In this document: positions 25,825 to 36,132 of the stretch, one piece after another
How positions within the stretch are numbered: the stretch's first letter is position 1
Layout: each line of letters opens with the position of its first letter
Assembly (NCBI GenBank): GCA_018649625.1
Contig: JABIHN010000041.1
Coordinates: forward strand, 1 to 64,000
DNA from: Fidelibacterota bacterium
Lineage (GTDB): Bacteria > Fidelibacterota > Marinisomatia > Marinisomatales > UBA1611
Length of the DNA: 64,000 nucleotides
Direction: 5' to 3'
The notes under the pieces: model-generated
The model's input: the letters and a program-made list of their open reading frames with translations, nothing else
Database searches by the model: none
What the model was told of the DNA's origin: nothing
Made by a program: the position numbers and the translations under genes

Positions 25825-27423
25825 TTAACTCATTAATTCATTTTCAGAGTTTTGAATTTTAAATAAACGGTAGTTAAAACTATCTCTTAATGCTTCCCAA
25901 CTTGCTTCAATGATATTTTCAGACACACCAATGGTTGACCAACTTTCCGTCCCATCTGAACTTTCTATTAAAACCCTAACTTTTGCACTAGTTCCATCTT
26001 GTTCATTTAAAACACGAACTTTATAATCGGTGAGTTTTACTTGTTCAAGTTCTGGGAAAAATCGAACCAATGCTTTTTTGATTGCATTATTTAATGCATT
26101 AACTGGACCATTACCATCAGCTGCAGTATGTTCAATTTCACCACCCACTTTTACTTTTAACATTGCATCTGCATTGTTATGGCCTTGCTTATCATAATGC
26201 ACATTGACTCGGGATTCCAATACTTCAAAAAATGGTTTGTAAACACCTTTTCTTTTCTGGAGTATAAGTTCAAAAGATGCTTCCGCACTTTCAAATTGAT
26301 ACCCTTCATGTTCTAAAGATTTAATTTGGTTTACTAAATCTTTCGCTAATTTTTTATCTCCGTTTAATTCAACATTGAGCTCATCTGCTTTAAACCTTAT
26401 GTTACTTTGGCCTGAAAGATCTGAAACTAAAACACGTTGATGACTCCCAACTATTTTGGGGTCAATATGTTCATACATTCGACTGTCTTTCATAACAGCG
26501 CTGACATGAATTCCACCTTTATGAGCAAAAGCAGATTTTCCTACATAAGGCGCCTGATCATCAGGATGCAAATTCATAAGTTCATAAACAAAGTGTGTTA
26601 ATGGCGTTAATTTTTCCAAGTCTATTTTTGACTGCATTTGTCGATTCATTTTTAAAATTAAATTCGGAATAATCGTCCCAAGGTTAGCATTTCCACACCG
26701 CTCTCCTACTCCATTTATCGTACCTTGCACATGGGTTGCTCCAGCCATGACTGCCGATAATGTATTGGCGGTTGCAAGACCACCGTCATTATGAACATGA
26801 ACTCCAATCCTTGACTCAAACTTTTGAACGACTGCATGTGTCGCTTCTTGAATAAATTCTGGCATTGAACCTCCATTCGTATCACATAATACGAGAGTAT
26901 CTGCTCCACCTTTTTCAGCTGCTGCCAACATATTTAATGCAAAAGATGGTGAAGTTTTATACCCATCATAAAAATGTTCTGCATCAAAAATAACGCGCTT
27001 CCCTTCTTTAACTAAAAAGGCAACCGATTTTTCTATAAGCTCAGCATTTTCATCTTCTTCTAAACCAAGCCCCCTTTCAGAATGAAGTTGCCACGTCTTA
27101 CCAAATATTGTTATAACAGACGTTTCAGCTTTAAGTAGGGCATTTAAATTGGCATCTGATTCAATTTTATTTGGCCAACGTGCTGTAGAACCAAATGAAC
27201 ATATTTTCGCTTGTTGCAAATTAATTTCTTTACATCTTTTAAAAAACTCTTGATCTCTAGGATTACTTCCGGGCCAACCACCTTCCAAAATATTAATTCC
27301 GAAGTCGTCTAATTTTTCTGCAATTCGAAGTTTATCATCAACCGATAAATTAACACCTTCTCCCTGAGTTCCATCACGAAGGGTTGTATCAAATAATTCA
27401 ATCTTTTTCAAATAACCACTCAT
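25825..27423 (-). CDS. cimA: (R)-citramalate synthase
   Basis: This encodes 532 residues. A TIM-barrel DRE-metallolyase domain starts [18 protein letters not shown] and contains the metal-binding VHVHNDGGLATANT. The long C-terminal LeuA-dimer regulatory domain ends near FNYRLFK. DGTQGEG and EGGWPGSNPRD separate CimA from LeuA. It condenses pyruvate with acetyl-CoA to citramalate, giving 2-ketobutyrate for isoleucine without threonine deaminase. It overlaps leuD by the TAATG stop-start and so ends the branched-chain operon, where LeuCD can process citramalate. No ilvA is present in the window. Confidence 0.93.
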   Translation of the reverse strand: MSGYLKKIELFDTTLRDGTQGEGVNLSVDDKLRIAEKLDDFGINILEGGWPGSNPRDQEFFKRCKEINLQQAKICSFGSTARWPNKIESDANLNALLKAETSVITIFGKTWQLHSERGLGLEEDENAELIEKSVAFLVKEGKRVIFDAEHFYDGYKTSPSFALNMLAAAEKGGADTLVLCDTNGGSMPEFIQEATHAVVQKFESRIGVHVHNDGGLATANTLSAVMAGATHVQGTINGVGERCGNANLGTIIPNLILKMNRQMQSKIDLEKLTPLTHFVYELMNLHPDDQAPYVGKSAFAHKGGIHVSAVMKDSRMYEHIDPKIVGSHQRVLVSDLSGQSNIRFKADELNVELNGDKKLAKDLVNQIKSLEHEGYQFESAEASFELILQKRKGVYKPFFEVLESRVNVHYDKQGHNNADAMLKVKVGGEIEHTAADGNGPVNALNNAIKKALVRFFPELEQVKLTDYKVRVLNEQDGTSAKVRVLIESSDGTESWSTIGVSENIIEASWEALRDSFNYRLFKIQNSENELMS

Positions 27424-28064
27424 TATGATTTAAATATCCACGGGTATTTTTTTAAATGATCAATTTCAAAACTCTTAATTTCTTCAACACGAGATAAAGT
27501 TAGACCTATTTCATCTAACCCATTTAATAAAGCATCTTTCCGAAATGATTCAATATCAAAAGGAATCACAGTCTCATTTGAATCAATTAATATTTGCTTA
27601 TCCAATTCAACTTTTAAACTAAACCCTATATTGAGTTTGGTTTTTTCAATTAGAGATTCAACTTTTTCTGAAGGTAATGCGATAGGGAGAATCCCATTTT
27701 TGAAACAATTATTATAAAAAATATCAGCAAAGCTTTCTGCAATAATTGTTTTAATACCAAAGTCTAACAAGGCCCAAGGTGCATGTTCTCTACTGGATCC
27801 ACATCCAAAATTTTCACGTGTTAATAAAATAGATGCATTTCTATATCGTTCTTGATTTAAAACAAAATCTTGATTTAAGGGACGATCAGAACAATCTTGC
27901 CCTGGCTCTCCATGGTCTAAATATCGCCATTCATCAAATAGATATGGTCCGAATCCAGTCCGATGAATCGACTTTAAAAACTGTTTAGGGATAATGGCAT
28001 CGGTATCAATATTGGCACGATCTAATGGTGCAACAATTCCAGTAAATGTTTGAAATTTATCCAT
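27423..28064 (-). CDS. leuD: 3-isopropylmalate dehydratase small subunit
   Basis: This encodes 213 residues from MDKFQTFTG; the ATG at 28064 lies 1 bp after the leuC stop and has 'gggga' upstream. A longer start inside leuC is less likely. Conserved swivel-domain motifs are [16 protein letters not shown] and [19 protein letters not shown]. With LeuC it isomerises 2-isopropylmalate to 3-isopropylmalate, and probably citramalate to methylmalate for CimA-derived isoleucine. The stop overlaps the cimA start. Confidence 0.95.
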   Translation of the reverse strand: MDKFQTFTGIVAPLDRANIDTDAIIPKQFLKSIHRTGFGPYLFDEWRYLDHGEPGQDCSDRPLNQDFVLNQERYRNASILLTRENFGCGSSREHAPWALLDFGIKTIIAESFADIFYNNCFKNGILPIALPSEKVESLIEKTKLNIGFSLKVELDKQILIDSNETVIPFDIESFRKDALLNGLDEIGLTLSRVEEIKSFEIDHLKKYPWIFKS

Positions 28065-28065
28065 T

Positions 28066-29460
28066 CTAATTTCCCCAATCTGCATTAGTCACATTCACAA
28101 AATAGCCTTTTATTGCTGCGGCTGCCGCCATAGCAGGGCTTACTAAATGTGTTCGTCCACCTTGACCTTGACGACCTTCAAAATTTCTATTTGATGTAGA
28201 CGCACACCGTTCTCCAGCTTCTAAACGATCTGCATTCATCGCTAAACACATGGAACATCCTGGATCTCGCCACTCAAATCCTGCATTTATAAATATTTTA
28301 TCCAACCCTTCTTGTTCCGCTTGTAATTTTACAGGCCCAGAGCCAGGAACAACCATGGCTAACTTGATTGAATCAGACACTTTTTTCCCATCAACAATTT
28401 TTGCAGCTTCTCGTAAATCTTCAATCCTGGAATTTGTACAAGATCCAATGAAAATCTTATCCAATAAAATATTCTTTATAGGCATTCCCATTTCTAAACC
28501 CATATAATTCAATGCAAGCTGAAATTTATCATTAGACGAAAAAGGAATTTCATTTTCAACATCCGTAACTAATTCAGGCGATGTTCCCCAAGTAACCATT
28601 GGATTTATTTTATCCGCATTAAATTCTATTATTTTATCAAATACAGCATTTTCATCGCTTTGTAATGTTTCCCAATACTCACATGCTTCAGTCCACAAAG
28701 CACCTTTCGGAGAAAAGGGTTTATCTTTTACATAGTCCAATGTTTTTTGATCCACAGCAATTAATCCAGCTCGAGCACCAGCTTCTATCGTCATATTGCA
28801 AACGGTCATTCGCCCTTCCATGGATAATGATTTAATCGCATCACCACCAAATTCGATGGCATATCCAGTGCCACCAGCTGTACCAATTTTACCGATTATA
28901 TATAAAATTAAATCTTTTGCAGTGATGCCTTGTTTCAATTCACCATTCACTTTTATCAACATATTTTTTGTTTTTTGCTGAATCAGACATTGAGTCGATA
29001 ACACATGCTCAACTTCTGAAGTACCAATTCCAAATGCCAATGCTCCCAAAGCACCATGAGTAGATGTATGAGAATCTCCGCAAACAATTGTCATACCAGG
29101 GAGAGTTAAACCCTGCTCGGGACCTATAACATGTACAATGCCTTGATTTGGATTGGACATTTTAAATTCTTTGATTTTAAAGGAATCACAATTCGCATCT
29201 AATGTATCCACTTGTAATTTGGATATGGGATCTTCAATACCTTTTTCTCGATCTTTTGTTGGAATATTATGATCTGGAACTGCTACATTTGCTTCCGTTC
29301 TCCATAGAGAGCGATTTGCTAAACGCATCCCTTCAAATGCTTGGGGTGATGTCACTTCATGAATTAGATGTCGATCAATATATAATAGACTTGTTCCATC
29401 TTCATTCTCACGAACAAGATGACTATCCCAAAGTTTATCAAATAATGTTTTTCCGATCAT
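28066..29460 (-). CDS. leuC: 3-isopropylmalate dehydratase large subunit
   Basis: This encodes 464 residues, normal for the bacterial type. Aconitase-family motifs are [21 protein letters not shown], the iron-sulfur Cys in [13 protein letters not shown], and [13 protein letters not shown] with the remaining two cluster cysteines. [19 protein letters not shown] is the C-terminal signature. It carries the [4Fe-4S] cluster for the isomerisation. It is coupled to leuA by a TAATG overlap and is followed by leuD after 1 bp. Confidence 0.96.
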   Translation of the reverse strand: MIGKTLFDKLWDSHLVRENEDGTSLLYIDRHLIHEVTSPQAFEGMRLANRSLWRTEANVAVPDHNIPTKDREKGIEDPISKLQVDTLDANCDSFKIKEFKMSNPNQGIVHVIGPEQGLTLPGMTIVCGDSHTSTHGALGALAFGIGTSEVEHVLSTQCLIQQKTKNMLIKVNGELKQGITAKDLILYIIGKIGTAGGTGYAIEFGGDAIKSLSMEGRMTVCNMTIEAGARAGLIAVDQKTLDYVKDKPFSPKGALWTEACEYWETLQSDENAVFDKIIEFNADKINPMVTWGTSPELVTDVENEIPFSSNDKFQLALNYMGLEMGMPIKNILLDKIFIGSCTNSRIEDLREAAKIVDGKKVSDSIKLAMVVPGSGPVKLQAEQEGLDKIFINAGFEWRDPGCSMCLAMNADRLEAGERCASTSNRNFEGRQGQGGRTHLVSPAMAAAAAIKGYFVNVTNADWGN

Positions 29461-31037
29461 TACACGGTTTCAGTGATTTCTTCAAAAACACCTTCCATAT
29501 TTTTCAAGGATTCATAATGATTCAGAGCTTGCAAATATGCTTTTGCACTAGCACGAATTGTATCAGTTGAAACGCCTTTTCCGGAATAAGCACACTCTTG
29601 AATTTTAACCCTTACTGTAACTTCACCTTGTGCACCTTTTCCTGCCGTAACCGAGCGAACTTGATAATGCTCCAATTTTGCTTTATCCTGAAAGTTAATA
29701 GCTCGATTAATAGCACGGAAACAGGCATCTACCGGTCCATCACCTGTAGCTGATTCTTCATACGTTTTTTCACTTGTTTTAATTCGAACAGTTGCCGTTG
29801 CAATGGTCGTCGTACCTAAATTCACATGAAGATAATCTAATATATAAAATCCAATTTCACTTTCTGCTTCATCTCCCATTAACACGCGTAAATCTTCATC
29901 GAAAATTTCTTTTTTCTTATCGGCTAAAATGACAAAGCGTTCATAGATATTGCCCATGAGTTTATCCGAAATTTCATATCCCAATATTTTCAACCTAGAT
30001 GACAAACCATGGCGGCCAGAATGACGACCAAGAACAATTTTATTATTCACAATCCCCACAGATTCCGGCGTCATAATTTCATAGGTATCTCTATTTTTCA
30101 ACATCCCATCTTGATGAATCCCAGACTCATGTGCAAATGCATTTTCACCCACAATCGCCTTATTCGGTTGTACCAACATTCCGGTAAAACCCGAAACCAT
30201 TCGACTAGCATTATAAATTTCTTCTGTATTTATATCTGTATGAAAATCCCAAAAATTTGAGCGTACATTTAATGCCATGACAAATTCTTCCATACTAGCA
30301 TTACCCGCTCGTTCACCAATTCCATTAACAGTACATTCCACTTGGCGAGCACCATTTGCAACAGCATAAAGTGAATTAGCAACTGCTAATCCCAAATCAT
30401 TATGACAATGAACACTAATAATAGCTTGATCAATATTGCTAACACGTTTTTTAAGGTCAGCAATTTTTTGTCCATATTCTGCCGGCATGGTATATCCAGT
30501 CGTATCAGGAATATTAACTGTGGTTGCACCGGCAGCAATCACTGCTTCTATTATTTCGCATAAATAACCAATATCTGTCCGACCTGCGTCCTCTGCTGAA
30601 AATTCAACATCATTTGTAAATGTCTTTGCATATTGAACCGCTTCACTTGCCATTTTTAAAATAGTCGCTTGTTTTTCAGGTAAGGATTTTCCGTAACGAT
30701 CCGATCCGAATTTTCCATTAATATGAATATCAGATGTTCCAATAAATGTATGGATTCTAAATCGATCAGCACCTTTTAATGATTGATAGCATGCATCAAT
30801 ATCACCATTAATTGTCCGGGCTAAACCGGTAATAACTGTATTCACCGAATCTGCAATTCGTTGAACCGCTTCAAATTGACCTTGAGATGAGACTGGAAAA
30901 CCAGCTTCAATCACATCGACATTTAATCGTTCAAGCAGTTTTGCAATTTCAACTTTTTCAAATACATTCAACGATGCGCCCGGTGCTTGTTCTCCATCAC
31001 GTAATGTTGTGTCAAAAATAATTACTTTTTCACTCAT
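29460..31037 (-). CDS. leuA: 2-isopropylmalate synthase
   Basis: This encodes 525 residues. The catalytic barrel starts [18 protein letters not shown], has the metal-binding [14 protein letters not shown] and [14 protein letters not shown], and ends in a full LeuA allosteric domain ([10 protein letters not shown]...) that normally binds leucine. It condenses 2-ketoisovalerate with acetyl-CoA. The C-terminal domain implies leucine feedback control in addition to any transcriptional control of the operon. It lies 3 bp from leuB and overlaps leuC. Confidence 0.96.
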   Translation of the reverse strand: MSEKVIIFDTTLRDGEQAPGASLNVFEKVEIAKLLERLNVDVIEAGFPVSSQGQFEAVQRIADSVNTVITGLARTINGDIDACYQSLKGADRFRIHTFIGTSDIHINGKFGSDRYGKSLPEKQATILKMASEAVQYAKTFTNDVEFSAEDAGRTDIGYLCEIIEAVIAAGATTVNIPDTTGYTMPAEYGQKIADLKKRVSNIDQAIISVHCHNDLGLAVANSLYAVANGARQVECTVNGIGERAGNASMEEFVMALNVRSNFWDFHTDINTEEIYNASRMVSGFTGMLVQPNKAIVGENAFAHESGIHQDGMLKNRDTYEIMTPESVGIVNNKIVLGRHSGRHGLSSRLKILGYEISDKLMGNIYERFVILADKKKEIFDEDLRVLMGDEAESEIGFYILDYLHVNLGTTTIATATVRIKTSEKTYEESATGDGPVDACFRAINRAINFQDKAKLEHYQVRSVTAGKGAQGEVTVRVKIQECAYSGKGVSTDTIRASAKAYLQALNHYESLKNMEGVFEEITETV

Positions 31038-31040
31038 ACT

Positions 31041-32147
31041 TTATTCCTTTACAAGTTCACGAGATGATTTAATAGATTGATCGGAATCTTGGAAGGCATG
31101 AATAATTTCATTCCTCATTCCATCAGTTGATACAATTGTTGAATTCGGTGAAGCAATATCAATCGTTCTTATTCCTTTTTCAAGAACAGTTTCAATGGCC
31201 ATATTAATTCTATGTGCAGCTTCAGGCTGATTCAATGTTATTTCCAACATCATTGCTACGGACCCAATCATGGCGATTGGATTTGCTTTATTTAAACCGA
31301 CAATTTCAGGAGCCGTACCATGGACAGGTTCATACATAGCGTGATTTTCACCAATACTGGCCGATGGCAACATACCCATACTTCCAGTAATCATGGCTGT
31401 TATATCACTTAAAATATCTCCAAATAAATTTTGGGTAAGAATCACATCAAATTGCTTGGGATCTCTAACCAACTGCATCGCAGCATTATCCACATACATA
31501 TCTGATAATGGAACATCTTTATAATCTTGGTGAACTTCATGAACAACATCTCGCCAGAATTGAGAACTATCTAAAACATTCGCTTTATCCACAGATGTAA
31601 CATGTCCATTCCTTTTTTTCGCCAATTCAAACGCAACTTTGGCAATACGCTCAACTTCGTATTTTTTATATCGTAATGTATTAAACCCTTCCTGTTTATT
31701 ATGTCCCCGAGGCTCACCGAAATAGATTCCACCCGTTAATTCCCGAACTACCATTACATCCGAACCAACAATGACATCTTTTTTTAACGATGATGCATCT
31801 GCAAGAGGTGCAAATATTTTTGCAGGGCGAAGATTTGAAAAAAGGCCCAAAACCTCACGAAGTTTTAACAAACCTTTTTCAGGTTTTTTATTTTGGGGAA
31901 GGTTATCCCACTTTGGGCCACCTACAGCACCCAAAAGTACTGCATCCGATTCCAGACATGATTGGAGCGCTGATTCTGTAATCGGTTCATTAAATTTATC
32001 AAATGATGCACCACCAGCTAACTCTGTGATGATTTCAAAATTCAACTCATATTCACTGCCAACCAAACCTAAGATCGCTAAAGCAGCATCCATGACTTCT
32101 GGACCAATTCCATCTCCTGGAAGAGTGGTTATTTTGAATGATTTCAT
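31041..32147 (-). CDS. leuB: 3-isopropylmalate dehydrogenase
   Basis: This encodes 368 residues. Motifs are LPGDGIGPEVMDAAL (N-terminal), VVRELTGGIYFGEPRG with the substrate-binding Arg, SVDKANVLDSSQFWR and EPVHGTAPEIVG for NAD binding. It is the bacterial LeuB type rather than isocitrate dehydrogenase. It oxidises and decarboxylates 3-isopropylmalate, and may act on methylmalate in the citramalate route. It lies between ilvC and leuA in the same operon. Confidence 0.96.
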   Translation of the reverse strand: MKSFKITTLPGDGIGPEVMDAALAILGLVGSEYELNFEIITELAGGASFDKFNEPITESALQSCLESDAVLLGAVGGPKWDNLPQNKKPEKGLLKLREVLGLFSNLRPAKIFAPLADASSLKKDVIVGSDVMVVRELTGGIYFGEPRGHNKQEGFNTLRYKKYEVERIAKVAFELAKKRNGHVTSVDKANVLDSSQFWRDVVHEVHQDYKDVPLSDMYVDNAAMQLVRDPKQFDVILTQNLFGDILSDITAMITGSMGMLPSASIGENHAMYEPVHGTAPEIVGLNKANPIAMIGSVAMMLEITLNQPEAAHRINMAIETVLEKGIRTIDIASPNSTIVSTDGMRNEIIHAFQDSDQSIKSSRELVKE

Positions 32148-32165
32148 TTAAAAAATTCCAGTTTT

Positions 32166-33209
32166 TTATAGATTTTCAGGACGAAGTTGACGAAGCTGTT
32201 TTCCCGCAATCCACATTTCTTGTTTATTAATTTCATCTAATTCCTTTTCCAACTCTACACGGTAATCAGATTTTGAATTAGATTCAATAGAGCGCCTTGC
32301 TTCTTCACCACTTAATACTTTTTGATAACACTCTTCAATAACAGGTTTTAGTGTATCTTTGAATTTCGGAGCCCAATCCAACGCACCACGCTGTGCTGTT
32401 GTAGAACAATTTGCATACATCCAATCCATACCATTTTCTGCTACCAATGGGTATAGACTCTGCAATGCTTCTTCAATGGTTTCATTATAGGCTTCAGATG
32501 GAGAGTGTCCATGCTCTCGCAAGACTTCATATTGCGCTAAAAATGCTCCTTGTAAAAGTCCCATTAACACACACCGTTCACCGGTTAAATCACTATGGAC
32601 TTCTTTAGAAAATGTTGTTTCAAATAAATGTCCAGAACCAATAGCAAATGCTGTTGAGACACATCGCTCTTTCGCTCTTCCTGTAAAATCTTGATGAATT
32701 GCGAATGAAGAATTAATTCCACGTCCTGCTTGGAAATGTGTACGAACCGTAAGTCCACTCCCCTTAGGTGCGACAAGAATAACATCAACATTCTCTGGTG
32801 GAATTATACCTGTGTCTTCATGAAAAACGATTCCGAATCCATGTGAAAAATAAAGAGCATCCCCTTCACTCAAATTTTCCTTTACCGTTGGCCAAGCTTG
32901 AATTTGTCCCGCATCTGATAGGAGAAATTGAATGATTGTCCCACGTTGAACAGCTTCTGCAATTTCAAATAAATTTTCACCATCAACCCATCCATCTTTC
33001 TCTGCTTTTTCCCAGCTGGATCCACGGCGTAAACCGAGTATAACATTAAATCCTTGATCACGCATGTTCATGCCTTGTCCATAACCTTGAGGTCCATATC
33101 CGAGAATCGCCGTTACTTCATTATTTAATATGGCTTTACATTTTTCTTGCGGATAATCTGACCGTTCAATAATCGTTTCAGAATGTCCGTTAATATTTAA
33201 TTCTTTCAT
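32166..33209 (-). CDS. ilvC: Ketol-acid reductoisomerase
   Basis: This encodes 347 residues from MKELNINGHSE; an in-frame start at 33275 would overlap the preceding ilvN and was rejected. The NAD(P)-binding loop is GYGPQGYGQ (37-45). Class I features follow, including VAPKGSGLTVRTHF and DLTGERCVLMGLLQGAF. It converts acetolactate and acetohydroxybutyrate to the dihydroxy acids. The GPQG loop with RRGSSW differs from the E. coli long form; cofactor preference is not assigned. Confidence 0.94.
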   Translation of the reverse strand: MKELNINGHSETIIERSDYPQEKCKAILNNEVTAILGYGPQGYGQGMNMRDQGFNVILGLRRGSSWEKAEKDGWVDGENLFEIAEAVQRGTIIQFLLSDAGQIQAWPTVKENLSEGDALYFSHGFGIVFHEDTGIIPPENVDVILVAPKGSGLTVRTHFQAGRGINSSFAIHQDFTGRAKERCVSTAFAIGSGHLFETTFSKEVHSDLTGERCVLMGLLQGAFLAQYEVLREHGHSPSEAYNETIEEALQSLYPLVAENGMDWMYANCSTTAQRGALDWAPKFKDTLKPVIEECYQKVLSGEEARRSIESNSKSDYRVELEKELDEINKQEMWIAGKQLRQLRPENL

Positions 33210-33241
33210 TTTATTTTTATACCTGTTTTTTTTTAACACTG

Positions 33242-33793
33242 TTAAAAAGAATCTAAAATTTGACCTGTTGCCCAATTTGGTTCTTTTTTTGTTAGTGATG
33301 GTTTATTTTCAAAAAAATTACCTGAAACCATTGCGACTTTACCTGATCGAACAATTTCTAGTATATCATATGCATCAAAGGATTGAATCGCCGATTCAAC
33401 ATCTTTTTCAGATCCAGTCAATTCAATAATAACTGCATTATCCTTTTCATCTATAATTTGATTATGTAATGATTCAACACTCTTTCTAATTTTGTCTAAA
33501 TCGTTTTTATGTACCGAAATTTTCAATAATGCGTATTCTCGAATATGACAATCTGTTTTAGTAGCATCAATGACATCATAAACATCATCTAGTTGACTTA
33601 AACTACTTACAACTATTTTTTGTTTTGTTTTATCTGGTTCATTCAATACAACAGTCATTCTCGTTATACCTTTCTTTTCTGTTTTACCAGCAACCAAACT
33701 TTCTATATTAAAATTTCGTTTACGAATATGGCTTGAAATCCGGTTTAGAACACCTGGTTCATCTTGCACAAAAACAATTAATGTTTGTTTCAT
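33242..33793 (-). CDS. ilvN: Acetolactate synthase regulatory subunit, second copy
   Basis: This encodes 183 residues. The N-terminal ACT domain begins MKQTLIVFVQDEPGVLNRISSHIRKRNFNIESL, as in IlvN/IlvH. A second ferredoxin-like C-terminal domain follows (LLKISVHKNDLDKIRKSVE...FDAYDILEIVRSGKVAMVSG). It regulates valine sensitivity of IlvB. It is clearly paralogous to the gene just upstream, 25 bp away, but diverged over its whole length, so the two are an old tandem duplication rather than an assembly error. A single cell may assemble two kinds of holoenzyme. Confidence 0.9.
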   Translation of the reverse strand: MKQTLIVFVQDEPGVLNRISSHIRKRNFNIESLVAGKTEKKGITRMTVVLNEPDKTKQKIVVSSLSQLDDVYDVIDATKTDCHIREYALLKISVHKNDLDKIRKSVESLHNQIIDEKDNAVIIELTGSEKDVESAIQSFDAYDILEIVRSGKVAMVSGNFFENKPSLTKKEPNWATGQILDSF

Positions 33794-33818
33794 GATTATT
33801 ATCCCCCGTTACAAATAT

Positions 33819-34382
33819 TTAATTTTGATAAGCAGTAATATGGTCCGGAGTCCATGATAAATCATCTGGTTCCGAATTTATTTTACTTGAGGAAACTTGG
33901 TGTGTTTTTCCTTTCCTCATGGCGATTTTTCCTGTTCGCATAATTTCCGTAATCTTGAAGTGCTTTAAAGATTCAATCAAATCATTAATTGCAGATTCTT
34001 CATCCATGGCTTCAACAATCGTTGATTCTGTGCCCATATCTACAATACGTGCACCAAATTTTTTAATGACTTCATTTAATTCATTTAATTGGCTAGGCCC
34101 TGATTCCATTTTTACCAAAATAGTTTCTCTTGAAATACACGGTAAGGATGAAACATCTTTTACTGCGATTACATTGACAAGTTTAAGCAAATTAAAATAA
34201 AGATTTCCTCGTTTATGGGAATCTGGTTCATTGGCTACAATTGTCATCCGACTCACACCAGGCATTTCACTTTTCCCTACTGATAAACTTTCAATATTAA
34301 AATTTCTACGCCTAAATAAACTTGCGACTCGATTTAAAACGCCCGGTTTATCTTCGACTAATGCAATTAGTGTTTGTTTCAT
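33819..34382 (-). CDS. ilvN: Acetolactate synthase regulatory subunit, first copy
   Basis: This encodes 187 residues. The ACT domain is MKQTLIALVEDKPGVLNRVASLFRRRNFNIESL with the typical SVGKSE...RMTIVAN continuation. The C-terminal IlvN domain ends HFKITEIMRTGKIAMRKG. It overlaps the ilvB stop by 4 bp (ATGA), which makes it the classic small subunit partner. The copy that follows at 33242-33793 shares the architecture but only moderate identity. Feedback inhibition of acetolactate synthase by valine is the family role. Confidence 0.93.
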   Translation of the reverse strand: MKQTLIALVEDKPGVLNRVASLFRRRNFNIESLSVGKSEMPGVSRMTIVANEPDSHKRGNLYFNLLKLVNVIAVKDVSSLPCISRETILVKMESGPSQLNELNEVIKKFGARIVDMGTESTIVEAMDEESAINDLIESLKHFKITEIMRTGKIAMRKGKTHQVSSSKINSEPDDLSWTPDHITAYQN

Positions 34383-36121
34383 AATACTGATTTCTCCTGA
34401 TTCTTTGTTTGTCCATTTTTGGGATGAGGGCGTTGAATCATTTCATGTAAACCAACACCTGCAGGAACCATGGGATAAACCATATCATGTTCCTCTACAA
34501 TAAATTCAATCAAACTTGGCCCTTTTGTTTTTTGAGACAGTTTCATAGTCGGAATAATATTATCTAACGAATCAACTCGATAGGCTGGAAGACCATATGC
34601 TTCAGCTAACTTCACAAAGTCGGGGCTGGAAATTGGTGTTTCTGCATATCGTGCATCATAAAAGAGCTCTTGCCATTGGCGAACCATTCCAAGATATCCA
34701 TTATTGATAATTGCAATATTGATATTCACATTTTCCTGCATTGCAGTGGCTAATTCCATGAGCATCATTTGAAAACTTCCATCTCCAACAATAACCCAAA
34801 TTTCTCTTTCTTTTTCATGGAAGCTTGCTCCAATAGCCGCAGGCAAACTAAAGCCCATTGTTCCTAGGCCTCCCGACGTAAGTAACGTTCGAGGCTCATC
34901 ATGCTGGTAATATTGAGCTTCAAGCATTTGGTGCTGTCCAACATCAGTCACAATAAGTGCTTTACCATCCGTGCCTTCCCATATTTCTCTAATAACCTGA
35001 GCGGCCATCAACCGTTCAGACTTAATATTTAAAATGTCCCTTACTTGGGAATCTTTATTCCAACTTGATATTGTTTCCACCCAATCTAATTTTTTGGAAG
35101 GTTGAATTAATGGATTTACTTGACGTAATACTGTCCCTAAATCTGCATGAACCGCTAAATCAACTAATACATTTTTATTAATTTCTGATGCATCTATTTC
35201 AATATGAATCTTTTTTGAGTTAGGAGAATAAGTCTTAAGCGTGCCTGTTACTCGGTCATCAAAACGCATACCACATGCAATCAATAAATCCGCGTCTTGA
35301 ATCGCATGATTCACCCAAGATTCACCGTGCATTCCCATCATACCCAAAACCAGTGGGTGACTATCAGGTACACCACCAATCCCAAGTAAAGTTGTGGCAA
35401 TGGGAATAGATGCTTTTTCAGCTAATTCCATAACTTCTTTACAAGCTCCAGATAATAATACACCATGACCGGCAAGAATAACTGGTTTTTTAGCAGCATT
35501 AACCATGTCTGCAAATTCTTGCAAATGTGACTCATTTGTTTCTGTTGGTGGATGATACCCTGGAAGACTTACCGGATCTGTTGGATAAATAAATTCCGTA
35601 GTTTCATTTTGAATGTCTTTAGGGATATCAACAAGGACCGGTCCTGGACGTCCAGTTCTTGCAACAAAAAAGGCTTCTCGAATCGTACTTGCTAACTTTT
35701 TTATGTCTGTAACAAGGTAACTATGTTTTGTCACAGGTATTGACGCGCCGGTGATATCAACTTCCTGAAATGCATCTGATCCAATTACACTTGATGATAC
35801 TTGCCCGGTAATACAAACCATTGGAGAAGAATCTAAAATCGCTGTAGCCATACCAGTAATCATATTGGTAGCTCCGGGTCCAGAAGTTGCTATTGCCACC
35901 CCGACTTTTCCACTAGACCTTGCATATCCATCAGCCATATGAGTTGCGCCTTGTTCATGCCGAACCAATACATGATGAACTTTATCTCGGTATTTATTTA
36001 AAGCATCATACGTAGGCAAAATGGCTCCACCAGGATAACCAAATACAACTTCGACTCCTTCTTTAATAAGTGACTCCCAAACAATTTCTGCACCTGTTAA
36101 TAATTTTGTTGATTGATTCAT
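34379..36121 (-). CDS. ilvB: Acetolactate synthase catalytic subunit
   Basis: This encodes 580 residues. The ThDP-activating Glu56 is in VRHEQGATHMADGYAR. FAD-site and central domain motifs include GMHGESWVNHAI, and the ThDP/Mg motif is GDGSFQMMLMELATAM (about 440) followed by IINNGYLGMVRQWQELF. It forms acetolactate and acetohydroxybutyrate, the first common step to Val, Leu and Ile. It is coupled to two regulatory subunit genes and preceded by ilvD at 11 bp. Confidence 0.96.
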   Translation of the reverse strand: MNQSTKLLTGAEIVWESLIKEGVEVVFGYPGGAILPTYDALNKYRDKVHHVLVRHEQGATHMADGYARSSGKVGVAIATSGPGATNMITGMATAILDSSPMVCITGQVSSSVIGSDAFQEVDITGASIPVTKHSYLVTDIKKLASTIREAFFVARTGRPGPVLVDIPKDIQNETTEFIYPTDPVSLPGYHPPTETNESHLQEFADMVNAAKKPVILAGHGVLLSGACKEVMELAEKASIPIATTLLGIGGVPDSHPLVLGMMGMHGESWVNHAIQDADLLIACGMRFDDRVTGTLKTYSPNSKKIHIEIDASEINKNVLVDLAVHADLGTVLRQVNPLIQPSKKLDWVETISSWNKDSQVRDILNIKSERLMAAQVIREIWEGTDGKALIVTDVGQHQMLEAQYYQHDEPRTLLTSGGLGTMGFSLPAAIGASFHEKEREIWVIVGDGSFQMMLMELATAMQENVNINIAIINNGYLGMVRQWQELFYDARYAETPISSPDFVKLAEAYGLPAYRVDSLDNIIPTMKLSQKTKGPSLIEFIVEEHDMVYPMVPAGVGLHEMIQRPHPKNGQTKNQEKSVL

Positions 36122-36132
36122 AAGAATTCCTT

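Noticed and set aside
33210-33275. Longer N-terminus for ilvC
   Set aside because: It would overlap the preceding ilvN gene and adds a stretch not found in ketol-acid reductoisomerases; MKELNINGHSE is the expected start.
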